Source: an uncultured Chromatiaceae bacterium
GTDB lineage: Bacteria > Pseudomonadota > Gammaproteobacteria > Enterobacterales > Alteromonadaceae
Reading direction: 5' to 3'
NCBI GenBank assembly: GCA_937978655.1
Contig: CALJUX010000022.1
Span: 82,427 to 146,426 of the forward strand
DNA: 64,000 bases
Shown: positions 42,496 to 51,648 of the stretch, piece by piece
Layout: every line of letters begins with the position of its first letter
Numbering within the stretch: the stretch's first letter is position 1
Position numbers and translations under genes: made by a program
The notes under the pieces: generated by a model
What the model saw: only the letters and a program-made list of their open reading frames with translations
Database searches by the model: none
What the model was told of the DNA's origin: nothing

Positions 42496-42511
42496 TACTC
42501 ATTCGGGGGTA
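42496..42511. promoter_or_regulatory. NarL 7-2-7 site of the DGC gene
   Basis: TACTCAT-TC-GGGGGTA; the first heptamer fits TACYYMT exactly, the second reads TACCCCC on the other strand. It sits 14 bases upstream of the FNR box. Confidence 0.65.
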
Positions 42512-42572
42512 GCGGCTTTGTCAGGGCAACATCCGGCGCCATGCCGGCCCGTATCGCTGCGGGCAGCGGCGC

Positions 42573-43775
42573 TTAGCCGGGATGGCCGTCAGCGCGGGGA
42601 CTGGTCAGGATTTTCCAGTAACACAATAAAAACAGCAGGAAGCCAAATACCCAACAAAGTGCCGACAGCAAAACGCCACTCTGGTACCCCTCAGGCGATT
42701 GCAGCGGCAGCAACACCCGGCACACCACGGCTGCGATCATCGCGGCAAAGCCCAGTGGCATCCAGCGCGGTACTTTGAGCTGCCGGCCGGTGTGACCAAG
42801 CGACACCCGCGACATCATCGACAAAATCATCGCACCCATGCCGCCGACCGTCAGCATGTGAATGGCGAGGCTTTGTGTCACCGGCAGGCCGGCATAGCGC
42901 AAGGTGAACAACAGCAGGCCGGCCGGAATGCTCCAGTAGGCCAGATGCAACGACCATAACAGCGGTTCCCGCCAGGTGATCCAAATCTTCCAGCGTGCGG
43001 CCCGAAGCGCCAGTAACAGCGCGGCGGCACCAGACAACACCGGCGCGACCTGCGGTGGCAACCACAGTTCCAGCCGTAAAAAATGATAAAAAAACACCAG
43101 CCAGCAGGCCGCAAGGGCTAGCCGGTCCAGCCAGATCAACGAGGGCACCCGGGCGGTGCGGGTGCCATTGGCGGTAAACATCGGCAGCACCCGGCCGCCG
43201 ACAATGGCCATCACCAGCGTGATCAGCAGCACCGCACTGACAGCGCCATGATTTTGCAGTTGCTCATAACCCGGCTGCAGGCCGAGCCACATCAGCGCAT
43301 TGCAGATGGTCAGTACCAGCAGCAGCGGGATAAAAAATAAATTGCGGTACTGGCGGGCGGCAATCAGTGGCCTGGCCAGTAACATGGCAGCCAGCGGTAA
43401 AAAACTTAAATCCAGCAGCATCAAGAGCGGTAATGGCAACTGCAGCGGCGCCGCATTGGCAAGACGGGCCAATAACCAGCACGCCACCAGCACCGCTAAA
43501 GGTTTACCGTGGGGCGCGCGCAGGCCGGTCCAGTTTTGCATTGCCGTCAATAAAAAGCCGGCCACCACGGCACTGCCAAAGCCAAACAGCATTTCGTGGC
43601 TGTGCCAGAATACCAGTGGCAACGCCGGTTTCACACTGAGCCAGCCGGCCAGAATACTGCCCCACCAGGCGATGGCCAGCGCGGAAAATAACGCAGCGCC
43701 TAAAAACAGCGGCCGAAAGGCAAGACGCAGTAACACCGGGATCTGCTGCTCCTTTGCTAAATCTGTGATTTGCAT
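42573..43775 (-). CDS. nnrS: NnrS family membrane protein
   Basis: 400 residues with about twelve membrane spans. FRPLFLGAALFSALAIAWWG, FWHSHEMLFGFGSAVVAGFLLTA, LPMFTANGTR and AIHMLTVGGMGAMILSMMSRVSLGHTGR are the NnrS hallmarks, with His and Met residues that bind heme in the Rhodobacter protein. NnrS relieves nitric oxide stress. It is 22 bases after the MFS transporter gene and probably cotranscribed with it. Confidence 0.93.
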   Translation of the reverse strand: MQITDLAKEQQIPVLLRLAFRPLFLGAALFSALAIAWWGSILAGWLSVKPALPLVFWHSHEMLFGFGSAVVAGFLLTAMQNWTGLRAPHGKPLAVLVACWLLARLANAAPLQLPLPLLMLLDLSFLPLAAMLLARPLIAARQYRNLFFIPLLLVLTICNALMWLGLQPGYEQLQNHGAVSAVLLITLVMAIVGGRVLPMFTANGTRTARVPSLIWLDRLALAACWLVFFYHFLRLELWLPPQVAPVLSGAAALLLALRAARWKIWITWREPLLWSLHLAYWSIPAGLLLFTLRYAGLPVTQSLAIHMLTVGGMGAMILSMMSRVSLGHTGRQLKVPRWMPLGFAAMIAAVVCRVLLPLQSPEGYQSGVLLSALCWVFGFLLFLLCYWKILTSPRADGHPG

Positions 43776-43797
43776 AATGTCCTCACGATGTGACGGC

Positions 43798-45066
43798 TTA
43801 ATCGTCGTCAGTTAAAAAATTATCGGCGCGGGCGCTGGCCAGCGCCCGCTGAAATTGTTCACGCTGATTGGCAAAAAACATCAGGATCATACAAAGCGCC
43901 AGCACGCCGTACAGCAACATAAAACAGCCGCTGTAAATGCCAAGCACATCCTGCGACAGACCAAACAGCACCGGCAGGGTAAAGCCGCCGGTGGCGGCAA
44001 CGGCAGAGACAATGCCGGAGGCGGCGCCAAATTGTTGTGGGTAATAACGATACAACAGGCTGTACACACTGGCGCGGCCGAGGCCCTGGGCGATGCCGAC
44101 CATAAATAACAGCGCGGTAAACAACCAGACATTAATTTCAATATGCAGCGCCACCTGACGGTCAATGCCGCTGATCACTAAATCGGTCGGCGGGTAGCTC
44201 AAAAAAAACAAACAACACAAACACAGCCAGAACACACTCCAGTTGATGGTTCTGCTGCCAAACCGCTGGGCGAGATAACCGCCAAGACCACGGACCATAC
44301 CGGACGTGGTGACAAAAAACAGCGTAAAACTGAGCGCTTGGCTCATCGACAGCTGATACGCCGTCATGTAGTAGTGCGGCAGCCACAATAACAACGCCAG
44401 AAAACAGCCAAACACAAAATAATAATACAGCGCAAAACGCCAAATCCGGCTGTCGTGCAGTAACTGCCGCCAGTTCGCGCTGCTGCGGGGCTGGTCAGAC
44501 TGCAAGGCCGGCGTGGTCGGCGGGCACAACAGGCTAAAAGCCAACAGCACCAGCAGATTCAGCCCACCAAGATAAAGCCCGGCATCCAATAACAAGGTGA
44601 TTTTGTCACCCACCAGACTGGCAGCCAGCAACGACACTGCGGCGCCGGCATTGCCAATGCCAAAGATGCCAAGCGCCAGACCGGCCTTTGCCGGTGCGAC
44701 CAGTAGCGTCAGGTAACGGGTACCCAGCGTGAAACTGACCCCGGCGATACCAAACCACAGGCCACAGCCGAGATAGCCGATGAAGGAGTCGGTCACACTG
44801 AGTAAAAACAACGGCGGCGTTTGCGCCAGCAGCAGCAGTTGCCAGAGCCGGCGCGGGCAGATCCGATCGGCCAGAATGCCGGCGGGCAGACGCAACAGCG
44901 CGCCGCTTAAGATAGGACTTGCCAGCAGCAGCCCCAGCTCAGTGCCGCTTAACTGCCACTGCGCCTGTAGCAACACGCCGGCGGCGGCATACCAGGTCCA
45001 GATGGCAAAGCACCAGCCAAAGGTCAGCGTGGCGGTGATCACCGCGTGCCACGGCATTTTGCTCAT
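43798..45066 (-). CDS. MFS transporter, nitrate/nitrite porter-like
   Basis: 422 residues, about twelve membrane spans. GALLRLPAGILADRI matches the first cytoplasmic loop of nitrate/nitrite porters, and FGIGNAGAAVSLLAA stands where NarK has its nitrate signature. The second half is less typical (QGLGRASVYSLLYRYYPQQFGAASG). It is distinct from both other transporters here. It may carry nitrate or nitrite, perhaps nitrite export coupled to NnrS; the substrate is inferred from family and position. Divergent from the 45.4 kb transporter. Confidence 0.8.
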   Translation of the reverse strand: MSKMPWHAVITATLTFGWCFAIWTWYAAAGVLLQAQWQLSGTELGLLLASPILSGALLRLPAGILADRICPRRLWQLLLLAQTPPLFLLSVTDSFIGYLGCGLWFGIAGVSFTLGTRYLTLLVAPAKAGLALGIFGIGNAGAAVSLLAASLVGDKITLLLDAGLYLGGLNLLVLLAFSLLCPPTTPALQSDQPRSSANWRQLLHDSRIWRFALYYYFVFGCFLALLLWLPHYYMTAYQLSMSQALSFTLFFVTTSGMVRGLGGYLAQRFGSRTINWSVFWLCLCCLFFLSYPPTDLVISGIDRQVALHIEINVWLFTALLFMVGIAQGLGRASVYSLLYRYYPQQFGAASGIVSAVAATGGFTLPVLFGLSQDVLGIYSGCFMLLYGVLALCMILMFFANQREQFQRALASARADNFLTDDD

Positions 45067-45194
45067 TGTGTTCCCCGCATGGTATTCCCCGCATGGTGTC
45101 TGACCCCGTCATGCTATCGCACAGCCGTCCGTTGTGCTGTCGGTGCAAAGAGGTACTCCGCAATTGCCGGGGGGATTGCTGTGCGGGTGTCTGC

Positions 45195-45210
45195 TACTCC
45201 CTGTGGGGTA
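45195..45210. promoter_or_regulatory. NarL 7-2-7 site between two nitrate transporters
   Basis: TACTCCC-TG-TGGGGTA. It lies 129 bases before the leftward MFS gene and about 100 before the FNR box of the rightward gene, so it could serve both. The 322-base gap also holds isolated heptamer-like TACCCAC and TACCTAA. Confidence 0.6.
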
Positions 45211-45304
45211 GCAGATGCCTGAGAGTAGCGGCTCAGACGGCAAAATCATGCTACCCACAAGTGAGTATATGTGAATATATTCAACAAGTTACCCGGTAAA
45301 TACT

Positions 45305-45318
45305 TTGATGTCGGTCAA
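45305..45318 (+). promoter_or_regulatory. FNR box of the rightward nitrate transporter
   Basis: TTGAT-GTCG-GTCAA matches at 9 of 10 positions. A -10 candidate TAAAGT at 45341-45346 puts the start near 45353 and the box centre near -41.5. Confidence 0.72.
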
Positions 45319-45388
45319 AGGAGTTGTCCAGTAGGCTACCTAAAGTAGAACTGAAATCATCAGAACTGGGATGCCAGTGGAGGACATT

Positions 45389-46879
45389 ATGGCGACTAAC
45401 GCCCAAGGGGGCGCCGGCAAGGTGGAATTACTGAACTTTGCTGACCCGAAGATTAAGACTTTACATTTAACCTGGTTTGCGTTTTTTCTGACCTTTGTGA
45501 TGTGGTTTAACCACGCGCCCATTCTGGCAGATTTAAAGCAGGCACTGAGCCTGACCGACGCGCAAATCAAAGCACTACTGATTTTAAACGTGGCGCTGAC
45601 CATCCCGGCACGGATTGTGGTGGGCATTCTGGTGGACAAATTTGGTCCGCGCATTATGTACAGCATCCTGTTGTTTTTATCGTCGCTGTTTTGTTTAGGT
45701 TTTGCCTTTGCCACGACGTTTGAAAGCCTGGCGCTGTTCCGCTTTTTACTAGGTTTTGTCGGTGCCGGTTTTGTCATTGGCATCCGGCTGGTCAGCGAAT
45801 GGTTCCCGTCGCATCAGGTGGGAACTGCCGAAGGCATTTATGGTGGCTGGGGCAATTTTGGTTCTGCCGCCGCCGCGATGACCTTGCCGAGCATTGCCCT
45901 GATGTTTGGTGGGCCTGAAGGCTGGCGTTATGCGCTGGCCAGCGTCGGGGTGTTCAGTATGGGCTATGCGCTGGTGTTTTATTATGCTGCGCGCAATACG
46001 CCCAAAGGCTCGGTGTATTTTAAACCGAAAAAATCCGGCGCGATGGAAGTCACCAGCTGGGGCGATCTGTGGTTATTGATCCTGATGAATATCCCGATGT
46101 ATCTGGCTCTGGCGATGCTGGCGTGGAAAATGTCGCCGGCCGGCGTCAGCCTGTTCAGCACGACGGCGATGGAAGCGATTTGGGGCGGCTTAGTGGTGCT
46201 GTTTGTGGTTCAGACCCATCAGGTCTGGCGGGTGAATGCCGAGCACTTGCGCAAAGGCGTGCCGGAGCATGAAAAGTATCCGTTTAAGCAAGTGGCCATC
46301 CTGGATATCGCATATTTCACCACTTTTGGCTCTGAGCTGGCCGTGGTGTCGATGTTACCGTTGTTCTTCTTAGAAACCTTCAGCAGCCTGACACCAGTCA
46401 CCGCCGGTTTACTGGCCTCGGGTTATGCCTTTATGAATCTGGTGTCCAGACCACTGGGCGGTTGGTTTTCCGACAAATTTGGCCGGCGCAAAAGTATGGT
46501 GCTGTTGATTGGTGGTTTAGCTGCCGGCTATTTACTGATGGGCACTATCAACAGCAGCTGGCCTATTGCTGCCGCCGTGATCCTGTGTATGACCTGTAGT
46601 TTTTTTGTGCAGGGCGGTGAGGGCGCGGTGTTTGCCATAGTCCCGCTGATTAAACGCCGGATGACCGGGCAAATCGCCGGTATGGCCGGTGCCTATGGTA
46701 ATGTTGGTGCTGTGGTCTATCTGACGATTTTCAGCTATGTCGACTATGCCACTTTTTTTTACATGATTGGCGGGACTGCGCTCATCGGTCTGGTATCCGT
46801 GATGTTCCTGGCAGAGCCGAAGGGCCATCTGACGGAAGTCGATGAAGACGGCAATGTGCATCATATCCGGGTGAGCTGA
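45389..46879 (+). CDS. MFS nitrate transporter (NarK/NasA family)
   Basis: 496 residues, about twelve membrane spans. WFAFFLTFVMWFNHAPIL opens the first span; ARIVVGILVDKFGPR and the nitrate signature EGIYGGWGNFGSAAAAM follow, then SRPLGGWFSDKFGRR and GAVFAIVPLIKRRMTGQIAGMAGAYGNVG in the second half, here quoted in parts. Similar proteins in Pseudomonas and Shewanella-like genomes are nitrate importers. I chose the ATG at 45389 with GGAGG six bases upstream. The kinase-phosphatase gene begins one base after its stop, so the two are one operon. Confidence 0.88.
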   Translation: MATNAQGGAGKVELLNFADPKIKTLHLTWFAFFLTFVMWFNHAPILADLKQALSLTDAQIKALLILNVALTIPARIVVGILVDKFGPRIMYSILLFLSSLFCLGFAFATTFESLALFRFLLGFVGAGFVIGIRLVSEWFPSHQVGTAEGIYGGWGNFGSAAAAMTLPSIALMFGGPEGWRYALASVGVFSMGYALVFYYAARNTPKGSVYFKPKKSGAMEVTSWGDLWLLILMNIPMYLALAMLAWKMSPAGVSLFSTTAMEAIWGGLVVLFVVQTHQVWRVNAEHLRKGVPEHEKYPFKQVAILDIAYFTTFGSELAVVSMLPLFFLETFSSLTPVTAGLLASGYAFMNLVSRPLGGWFSDKFGRRKSMVLLIGGLAAGYLLMGTINSSWPIAAAVILCMTCSFFVQGGEGAVFAIVPLIKRRMTGQIAGMAGAYGNVGAVVYLTIFSYVDYATFFYMIGGTALIGLVSVMFLAEPKGHLTEVDEDGNVHHIRVS

Positions 46880-46880
46880 G

Positions 46881-48680
46881 ATGAACAGCACTGCAATGAT
46901 CACAGAGACGCACACGGCGGCAGACAGCACACCGCCGGTCACTGCCGATCAGCAGTTGCAGGTACTGACCGCCGGCGCTTGTGTCGCCGGCGGTAAAGAG
47001 GCCAACGAAGATGCGATTGGGCTGGCACCGGCCTTGTTGCCAGCCATGTCGGCGCATCTTCAGTTGCATAAAGGCATAGCGCTGGCATTGGCCGACGGCG
47101 TCAGTTCCGCTGAAGCCGGGGCTGTGGCCAGCCAGTTCGCCTGCAGCAATTTTATTGCCGATTATTACAAAACGCCGGACAGCTGGAGCACCGAACACAG
47201 TGTGTCGACTGTGCTGACGGCCATCAACCGCACCTTATATCAACGTTCGCATCACTATCATCAGGATGACCGCGGCCATTTATGCACTTTCACCGCGCTG
47301 GTACTGAAATCGGCGACAGCGCGCTGGTTTCATATTGGTGACAGTCGTTTGTATCTGCTGCGTCAGGGCCAGCTGCGTCAGCTCAGCACCGATCACACCA
47401 CAAGGTTATCGGAAAACCGCCAGTTTCTGGGGCGGGCGCTTGGCATGGACGAGCAGGTGCAATGGCAACACGGTACAGTGCCGTTAGAAGCCGGTGATGT
47501 GTTTTTGCTGTGCTCTGATGGCCTCAGCGATTTTGTTACTGATGCGGATATCGCAGCACTGTTGTTGTCCGGGGCCGATTTGCAGCAACAAACCGATGCA
47601 CTGCTTCAGGCCGCACAGCACAGCGACGATAATATCAGCCTGATCCTTGCCAAAGTGACGCAGCTGCCGGCCGATTCGCTGGATGATTACAACGAACGCC
47701 TGACGCGGCTGCCATTTTTACCGGCGCTCGACGCAGGCATGAAGGTCGATGGTTATCAGGTGATCCGGCCGTTGTTTGCCAGCGCCCGCAGTCATCTGTA
47801 TCTGGTGCGGGATTTGGCGGACAACTGCGAATACGTGCTGAAAACGCCGTCGCAGAATTTTGCTGATGACGCGGCTTATATTGAACGTTTTATCCGCGAA
47901 GAATGGGTGGGGCTTAAAATTGACCACCCCGGTGTAGTCCGGGTGATCCGCCAGCAGCGGCCGCGCACATTTTTATATTATCTGCTGGAACACTTAGCCG
48001 GTGATTCGCTGGATTGTTATCTGTCGACCCAGCCACAACCGCTGCGGCCTTCGGTGGCCATTGCCATGCTGCGGCAAGTCGCAGAGGCACTGGACGCTTT
48101 TCATCAGCTGGGCATCGTTCATCAGGACCTGAAGCCGGCCAATATTATGCGTTTGCCGGACGGCACGCTGAAAATTGTCGATTTTGGTTCGGCCTATGTG
48201 CCGGGCCTGGCGGAGTTGTATTCGCCGCTGACACAGGAACTGGCGCTTGGCACTGCCAGTTATTCTGATCCGCATTATTTACACGGTCATAATTCCGCCG
48301 AGCAGGGCGATGTGTATGCGCTGGCGACTATTGCGTATGAACTGTTCACCGGATATTTGCCTTATGGCGATAAAGTGGAAGATTGCACCTCATTGGCTGA
48401 TTATCAGCGGCTGCGTTACCAAAGTGCCCGCAGCCACAACAGCCGCATTCCGCTGTGGTTTGACCGGGCGCTGCAAAAAGGCGTCAGCCTGGATTTATCT
48501 GAGCGTTATCTGCATGTCAGTCAGTTGATGCAGGATTTACAGCAGCCCAACCCGTTGTTTTTGCACCAGGAAGTCAGTCAGGCGCAAAAAAACAACAAGC
48601 TGCTGTTCTGGCAACTGATGAGCGGTTTTTGGTTTGTCACTTTTCTGCTGCTGATTTGGCTGTTTAGCCTGCGCGGTTAA
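46881..48680 (+). CDS. Bifunctional PP2C phosphatase / Ser-Thr protein kinase
   Basis: 599 residues. Residues about 25-265 form a PP2C phosphatase (GGKEANEDAIG, ALADGVSSAEAG, FHIGDSRLYLL, LLCSDGLSDF, DDNISLIL) with the metal-binding Asp residues. Residues about 285-565 form a kinase: ATP Lys in YVLKTPSQ, catalytic loop GIVHQDLKPANIM (HQD in place of HRD), DFGSA, and SYSDPHYLHG in place of the APE loop. The Gly-rich loop is not recognisable. A C-terminal membrane span (about 573-593) anchors it. Such genes occur in nitrate assimilation clusters beside nitrate transporters, so it may tune uptake. A paralogue is at 62.4 kb. Confidence 0.88.
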   Translation: MNSTAMITETHTAADSTPPVTADQQLQVLTAGACVAGGKEANEDAIGLAPALLPAMSAHLQLHKGIALALADGVSSAEAGAVASQFACSNFIADYYKTPDSWSTEHSVSTVLTAINRTLYQRSHHYHQDDRGHLCTFTALVLKSATARWFHIGDSRLYLLRQGQLRQLSTDHTTRLSENRQFLGRALGMDEQVQWQHGTVPLEAGDVFLLCSDGLSDFVTDADIAALLLSGADLQQQTDALLQAAQHSDDNISLILAKVTQLPADSLDDYNERLTRLPFLPALDAGMKVDGYQVIRPLFASARSHLYLVRDLADNCEYVLKTPSQNFADDAAYIERFIREEWVGLKIDHPGVVRVIRQQRPRTFLYYLLEHLAGDSLDCYLSTQPQPLRPSVAIAMLRQVAEALDAFHQLGIVHQDLKPANIMRLPDGTLKIVDFGSAYVPGLAELYSPLTQELALGTASYSDPHYLHGHNSAEQGDVYALATIAYELFTGYLPYGDKVEDCTSLADYQRLRYQSARSHNSRIPLWFDRALQKGVSLDLSERYLHVSQLMQDLQQPNPLFLHQEVSQAQKNNKLLFWQLMSGFWFVTFLLLIWLFSLRG

Positions 48681-48707
48681 TTAACAAATTTGCTAAGCGG
48701 GCCGGCC

Positions 48708-49247
48708 TCAGGCTTTGGGGCGGAACACCTTGATCACTGCCGGGTTGACCTCCAGATAAGGCCCTTCCATCAAATCGATACAATACGGAATGGCCGGAAA
48801 CACGGCGTCCAGACACTGGCGGATGGCGCTGGGTTTGCCCGGTAAATTCACAATCAGCCGCTGCCCGCGCAGGCCGGCGGTCTGGCGCGATAAAATTGCC
48901 GTCGGCACATATTTCAGCGATTCAGCGCGCATCAGCTCACCAAAACCCGGCATCATCCGGTCGCACACCGCTTCAGTGGCTTCCGGTGTCACGTCCCGTG
49001 TCGCCGGGCCTGTGCCGCCGGTGGTCACCACCAGACAACAATGCTCGACGTCAGTCAGTTCAATCAGGGTTTGTTCAATCAGCGCCTGCTCATCCGGGAT
49101 CAGCCGGTACACTGGCTGCCAGGCTGACGTCAGATACTCCGCCAGCGTCGTTTCAATTGCTTTACCGGAAATATCGGCGTAAATCCCCTGCGAGGCACGG
49201 TCGCTGACCGTCAGGATGCCAATACGGATCGGGGTGTCTGTTGTCAT
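48708..49247 (-). CDS. mog: Molybdopterin adenylyltransferase Mog
   Basis: 179 residues. RIGILTVSDRASQGIYADISG, VVTTGGTGPATRDVTPEAT with the catalytic Asp, MPGFGELMR and LPGKPSAIR are all present as in E. coli MogA. It adenylates molybdopterin before MoeA inserts molybdenum. It is away from the moa operon. It converges on the kinase-phosphatase gene and follows ubiV on the same strand after 32 bases. Confidence 0.94.
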   Translation of the reverse strand: MTTDTPIRIGILTVSDRASQGIYADISGKAIETTLAEYLTSAWQPVYRLIPDEQALIEQTLIELTDVEHCCLVVTTGGTGPATRDVTPEATEAVCDRMMPGFGELMRAESLKYVPTAILSRQTAGLRGQRLIVNLPGKPSAIRQCLDAVFPAIPYCIDLMEGPYLEVNPAVIKVFRPKA

Positions 49248-49279
49248 ATGCTCATGCTCTTTTCTAAGTAAAATTGTTT

Positions 49280-50185
49280 TTATTCAATGCTTAGCGTCTG
49301 CTGATAAAAACCAGCGAGCCGGTGCCAGTAGCCATTCACTTCGTTGGGCAACAGCGCGGCGGCTTCGCCCTGACTGAACTGGCTAATCTTGCTGAAAAAG
49401 TCCTGCGGGTCCGGGCTTAAGCGCACATAATGCACCAAACCCTGCATCGACGGCAGGTCGTTTTGCAAATTGTATTTGGCGCCGGACTGGGTTTGAATGC
49501 CATTTAACACAAACAACGGCTGGCCTTCCTGACTGGTGCTGAGGCGCCCGGCGGGATATTTGATACAGCAGAGCTGACAATCATCTTTATGCCGGTTTTC
49601 CGAACGGGCGGTAAAGCAGCGACCCGACCAGGCGAGCGGCAGGTGGCCATAAGCAAAGACTTCAATTTCCAGCTGTTGGCGGATGGACGTCAGTAGAGGC
49701 TGGGCTAACAGTGTTTGCAACCAGTCACGCGACATTTCCACCGGCACCACCCAGCGGCGCATGCCCAGTTGCCACAGCTTCAGCACACTTTGCTCGTTAT
49801 ACAGGCTAAGCGCGGCGCCGCCGGTAAAAGGCAGGTTCTGGCTGGCAAGATAATGCACGGTGCCAACATCGTTGGCCTCCACCATAAACTGGCCTTGTTG
49901 CGTGAGCTGCTGTAACGCGCGTAAATCCGCCTGACTTTCCAGCAACGTCAGGCCAGACAACACCACTTGTTTGCCGGCTTCGCGCAGCAGCTGCGCGGTC
50001 TGCAGATAATCCGCAAAGCTGAATTCACGTCTTTTACTGCAGACGGTTTCGCCAAGATAAATCAGCGATGCTGCGCTGTCGGCGACTTGCTGATAAAACT
50101 GCTGCAGCTGTGCTTTGGGCCAGTAGTACAGCAGCGGGCCTATGCTGACTTTGACTGGCGCGGTGTCGCCGGACGCTGTGATCAC
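49280..50185 (-). CDS. ubiV: UbiV, oxygen-independent ubiquinone hydroxylation protein
   Basis: 301 residues, U32 peptidase-like fold. YLGETVCSKRREF gives the first Cys of the [4Fe-4S] site and GRCFTARSENRHKDDCQLCC the rest; NDVGTVHYLA and YNEQSVLKLW belong to the same family. With UbiU and UbiT it hydroxylates ubiquinone precursors without oxygen. The start is GTG at 50185 with AGGAGA six bases upstream. In most genomes ubiU and ubiV are adjacent; here a 266-bp palindromic element lies between them. Confidence 0.92.
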   Translation of the reverse strand: MITASGDTAPVKVSIGPLLYYWPKAQLQQFYQQVADSAASLIYLGETVCSKRREFSFADYLQTAQLLREAGKQVVLSGLTLLESQADLRALQQLTQQGQFMVEANDVGTVHYLASQNLPFTGGAALSLYNEQSVLKLWQLGMRRWVVPVEMSRDWLQTLLAQPLLTSIRQQLEIEVFAYGHLPLAWSGRCFTARSENRHKDDCQLCCIKYPAGRLSTSQEGQPLFVLNGIQTQSGAKYNLQNDLPSMQGLVHYVRLSPDPQDFFSKISQFSQGEAAALLPNEVNGYWHRLAGFYQQTLSIE

Positions 50186-50202
50186 AATATTCTCCTGTTA
50201 AC

Positions 50203-50468
50203 TAGAGCGTGTTGACGCTTGGTGTGTGAATTTTGTTCAACTGGGAGCCGCCAGCCCGCGAAAGGAGCCGCGAAGCTTAGTGATCTAAGCGAGTGGCGAG
50301 TGACAAAGGGCTGGCGTCTCCCAGCTGAACCCTTCGGGCAGCGTCTGGCTGACTTATCTACGTCGTTATCGCCCGCTCATGTAGAATAACTACACATCGC
50401 GGGCTCTGCCTTGTAGAAAAGCCAGCCAAACTGCTGCAAAAACACACACCAAACGTCAACACGCTCTA
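50203..50468. mobile_element. MITE-like palindromic element between ubiU and ubiV
   Basis: 266 bases bounded by 26-bp terminal inverted repeats that differ at one position (TAGAGCGTGTTGACG then C or T, then TTGGTGTGTG). The outer TA at both ends may be a target duplication. Inside are nested hairpins: GGGAG..GCCAGCCC with GGGCTGGCG.CTCCC enclosing CTTAG-TGAT-CTAAG, and GCCCGC..ATGTAG with CTACACAT.GCGGGC. It has no coding capacity. It looks like a non-autonomous element of an interspersed repeat family; copy number elsewhere cannot be seen here. Confidence 0.75.
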
Positions 50469-50480
50469 AGGCGCTGATGC

Positions 50481-51560
50481 TTATTTCCAGTGGCGGTGAT
50501 AGGCACCCAGCGTGGTCTGACTGCCTTCGGACAGCCCGGCCAGCACCTGTTGCCAGCTGGCATCACTCTGAAAAGCCGCCGGGTCGGTTTTTACCCGGTC
50601 AATGGCGGCGCGCCAGACCTGGGTCAGCGCCCGTACATAAGCCGGGCTGCGCTGGCGGCCTTCGATTTTCAGTGACGCGATGCCTTCACGATAAAGCAGC
50701 GGCAGCAGCTCCAGCGTATTGAGGCTGGTGGGCTCTTCCAGCACATGGTAACGCTCACCGTCCACGTCAAAGCGGCCTTTGCACAGCGTCGGGTAACCGG
50801 CGGTTTCATCGGCGTTAAAACGGTCAATCAGCACGTTATTGAGGCGTGATTCGAGCCGGCCGTCCTGTTCCTGCCAGCGCACAAATGCAGCCGGTGAACA
50901 GGCGCCGGCGGTATTGGGCGACTCGCCGGTCAGATACGAACTTAAATAACAGCGGCCTTCTGCCATGATACAGAGGCTGCCAAAGGCAAACACCTCCAGC
51001 TCCAGCGTGGTCTGGCGGGCTAAGGCCCGCACTTGTTGCAGCGTCAGCACCCTCGGCAGCACGGCGCGGCGGATGCCAAATTGCTGATAAAACTGCAGCG
51101 CCGCCAGATTGGTGGCACTGGCCTGCACCGACAAATGCAGTTCGGCCGCCGGATAGCGCTGCCGGGCGTATTCCAGCAGGGCGATATCGGCCAGGATCAA
51201 CACGTCAGCGCCACAATCTGCCGCGGTATCCACCGTCTGTTGCCAGCGGGAGACAGCGCCGGGGTGAGCAAAAGTGTTGATGGCGACATGCAGTTTGCGT
51301 CCGGCCTGATGGGTCAGCGTGACGGCCTCTTTTAATTGCGCCGGCGTGAAATTCAGCCCGGCAAAGTGGCGCGCGTTGGTGTCATTGTTGATGCCAACAT
51401 AGACCGCATCGGCACCGGCGTTGATGGCGGCTTTGAGCGCTGGCATTGAGCCTGCCGGGCACAATAATTCCAGCAGCGGCGCGTCGCGGCGATCTTGAGT
51501 AAGGGGTTGGGCGGCGGATGCTGGCGTGCTGGCAGAGCCGGGAATTCGTGGGCTATCCAT
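50481..51560 (-). CDS. ubiU: UbiU, oxygen-independent ubiquinone hydroxylation protein
   Basis: 359 residues. ELLCPAGSMPALKAAINAGADAVYVG opens the U32 fold, quoted here by its start; the [4Fe-4S] Cys residues are in SLCIMAEGRCYLSSYLTGESPNTAG, AGACSP and YPTLCKGR. KIEGRQRSPAYV is the second U32 signature. Forms a heterodimer with UbiV. GAGGT lies seven bases before the ATG. Divergent from ubiT, so the whole trio is here. The first 25 residues are a flexible extension. Confidence 0.92.
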   Translation of the reverse strand: MDSPRIPGSASTPASAAQPLTQDRRDAPLLELLCPAGSMPALKAAINAGADAVYVGINNDTNARHFAGLNFTPAQLKEAVTLTHQAGRKLHVAINTFAHPGAVSRWQQTVDTAADCGADVLILADIALLEYARQRYPAAELHLSVQASATNLAALQFYQQFGIRRAVLPRVLTLQQVRALARQTTLELEVFAFGSLCIMAEGRCYLSSYLTGESPNTAGACSPAAFVRWQEQDGRLESRLNNVLIDRFNADETAGYPTLCKGRFDVDGERYHVLEEPTSLNTLELLPLLYREGIASLKIEGRQRSPAYVRALTQVWRAAIDRVKTDPAAFQSDASWQQVLAGLSEGSQTTLGAYHRHWK

Positions 51561-51648
51561 GCAGGTTTACCTCTTTAGCATGATGGGCACTGGCCGGTGG
51601 ATTTGGCACTATGGCGGCATTATAAAGAGCTGGCGGCTGAGGTGGTGG

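Noticed and set aside
50203..50468. Insertion sequence with transposase
   Set aside because: The element has inverted ends but only 266 bases and no open frame for a transposase, so it is called a MITE-like element only.
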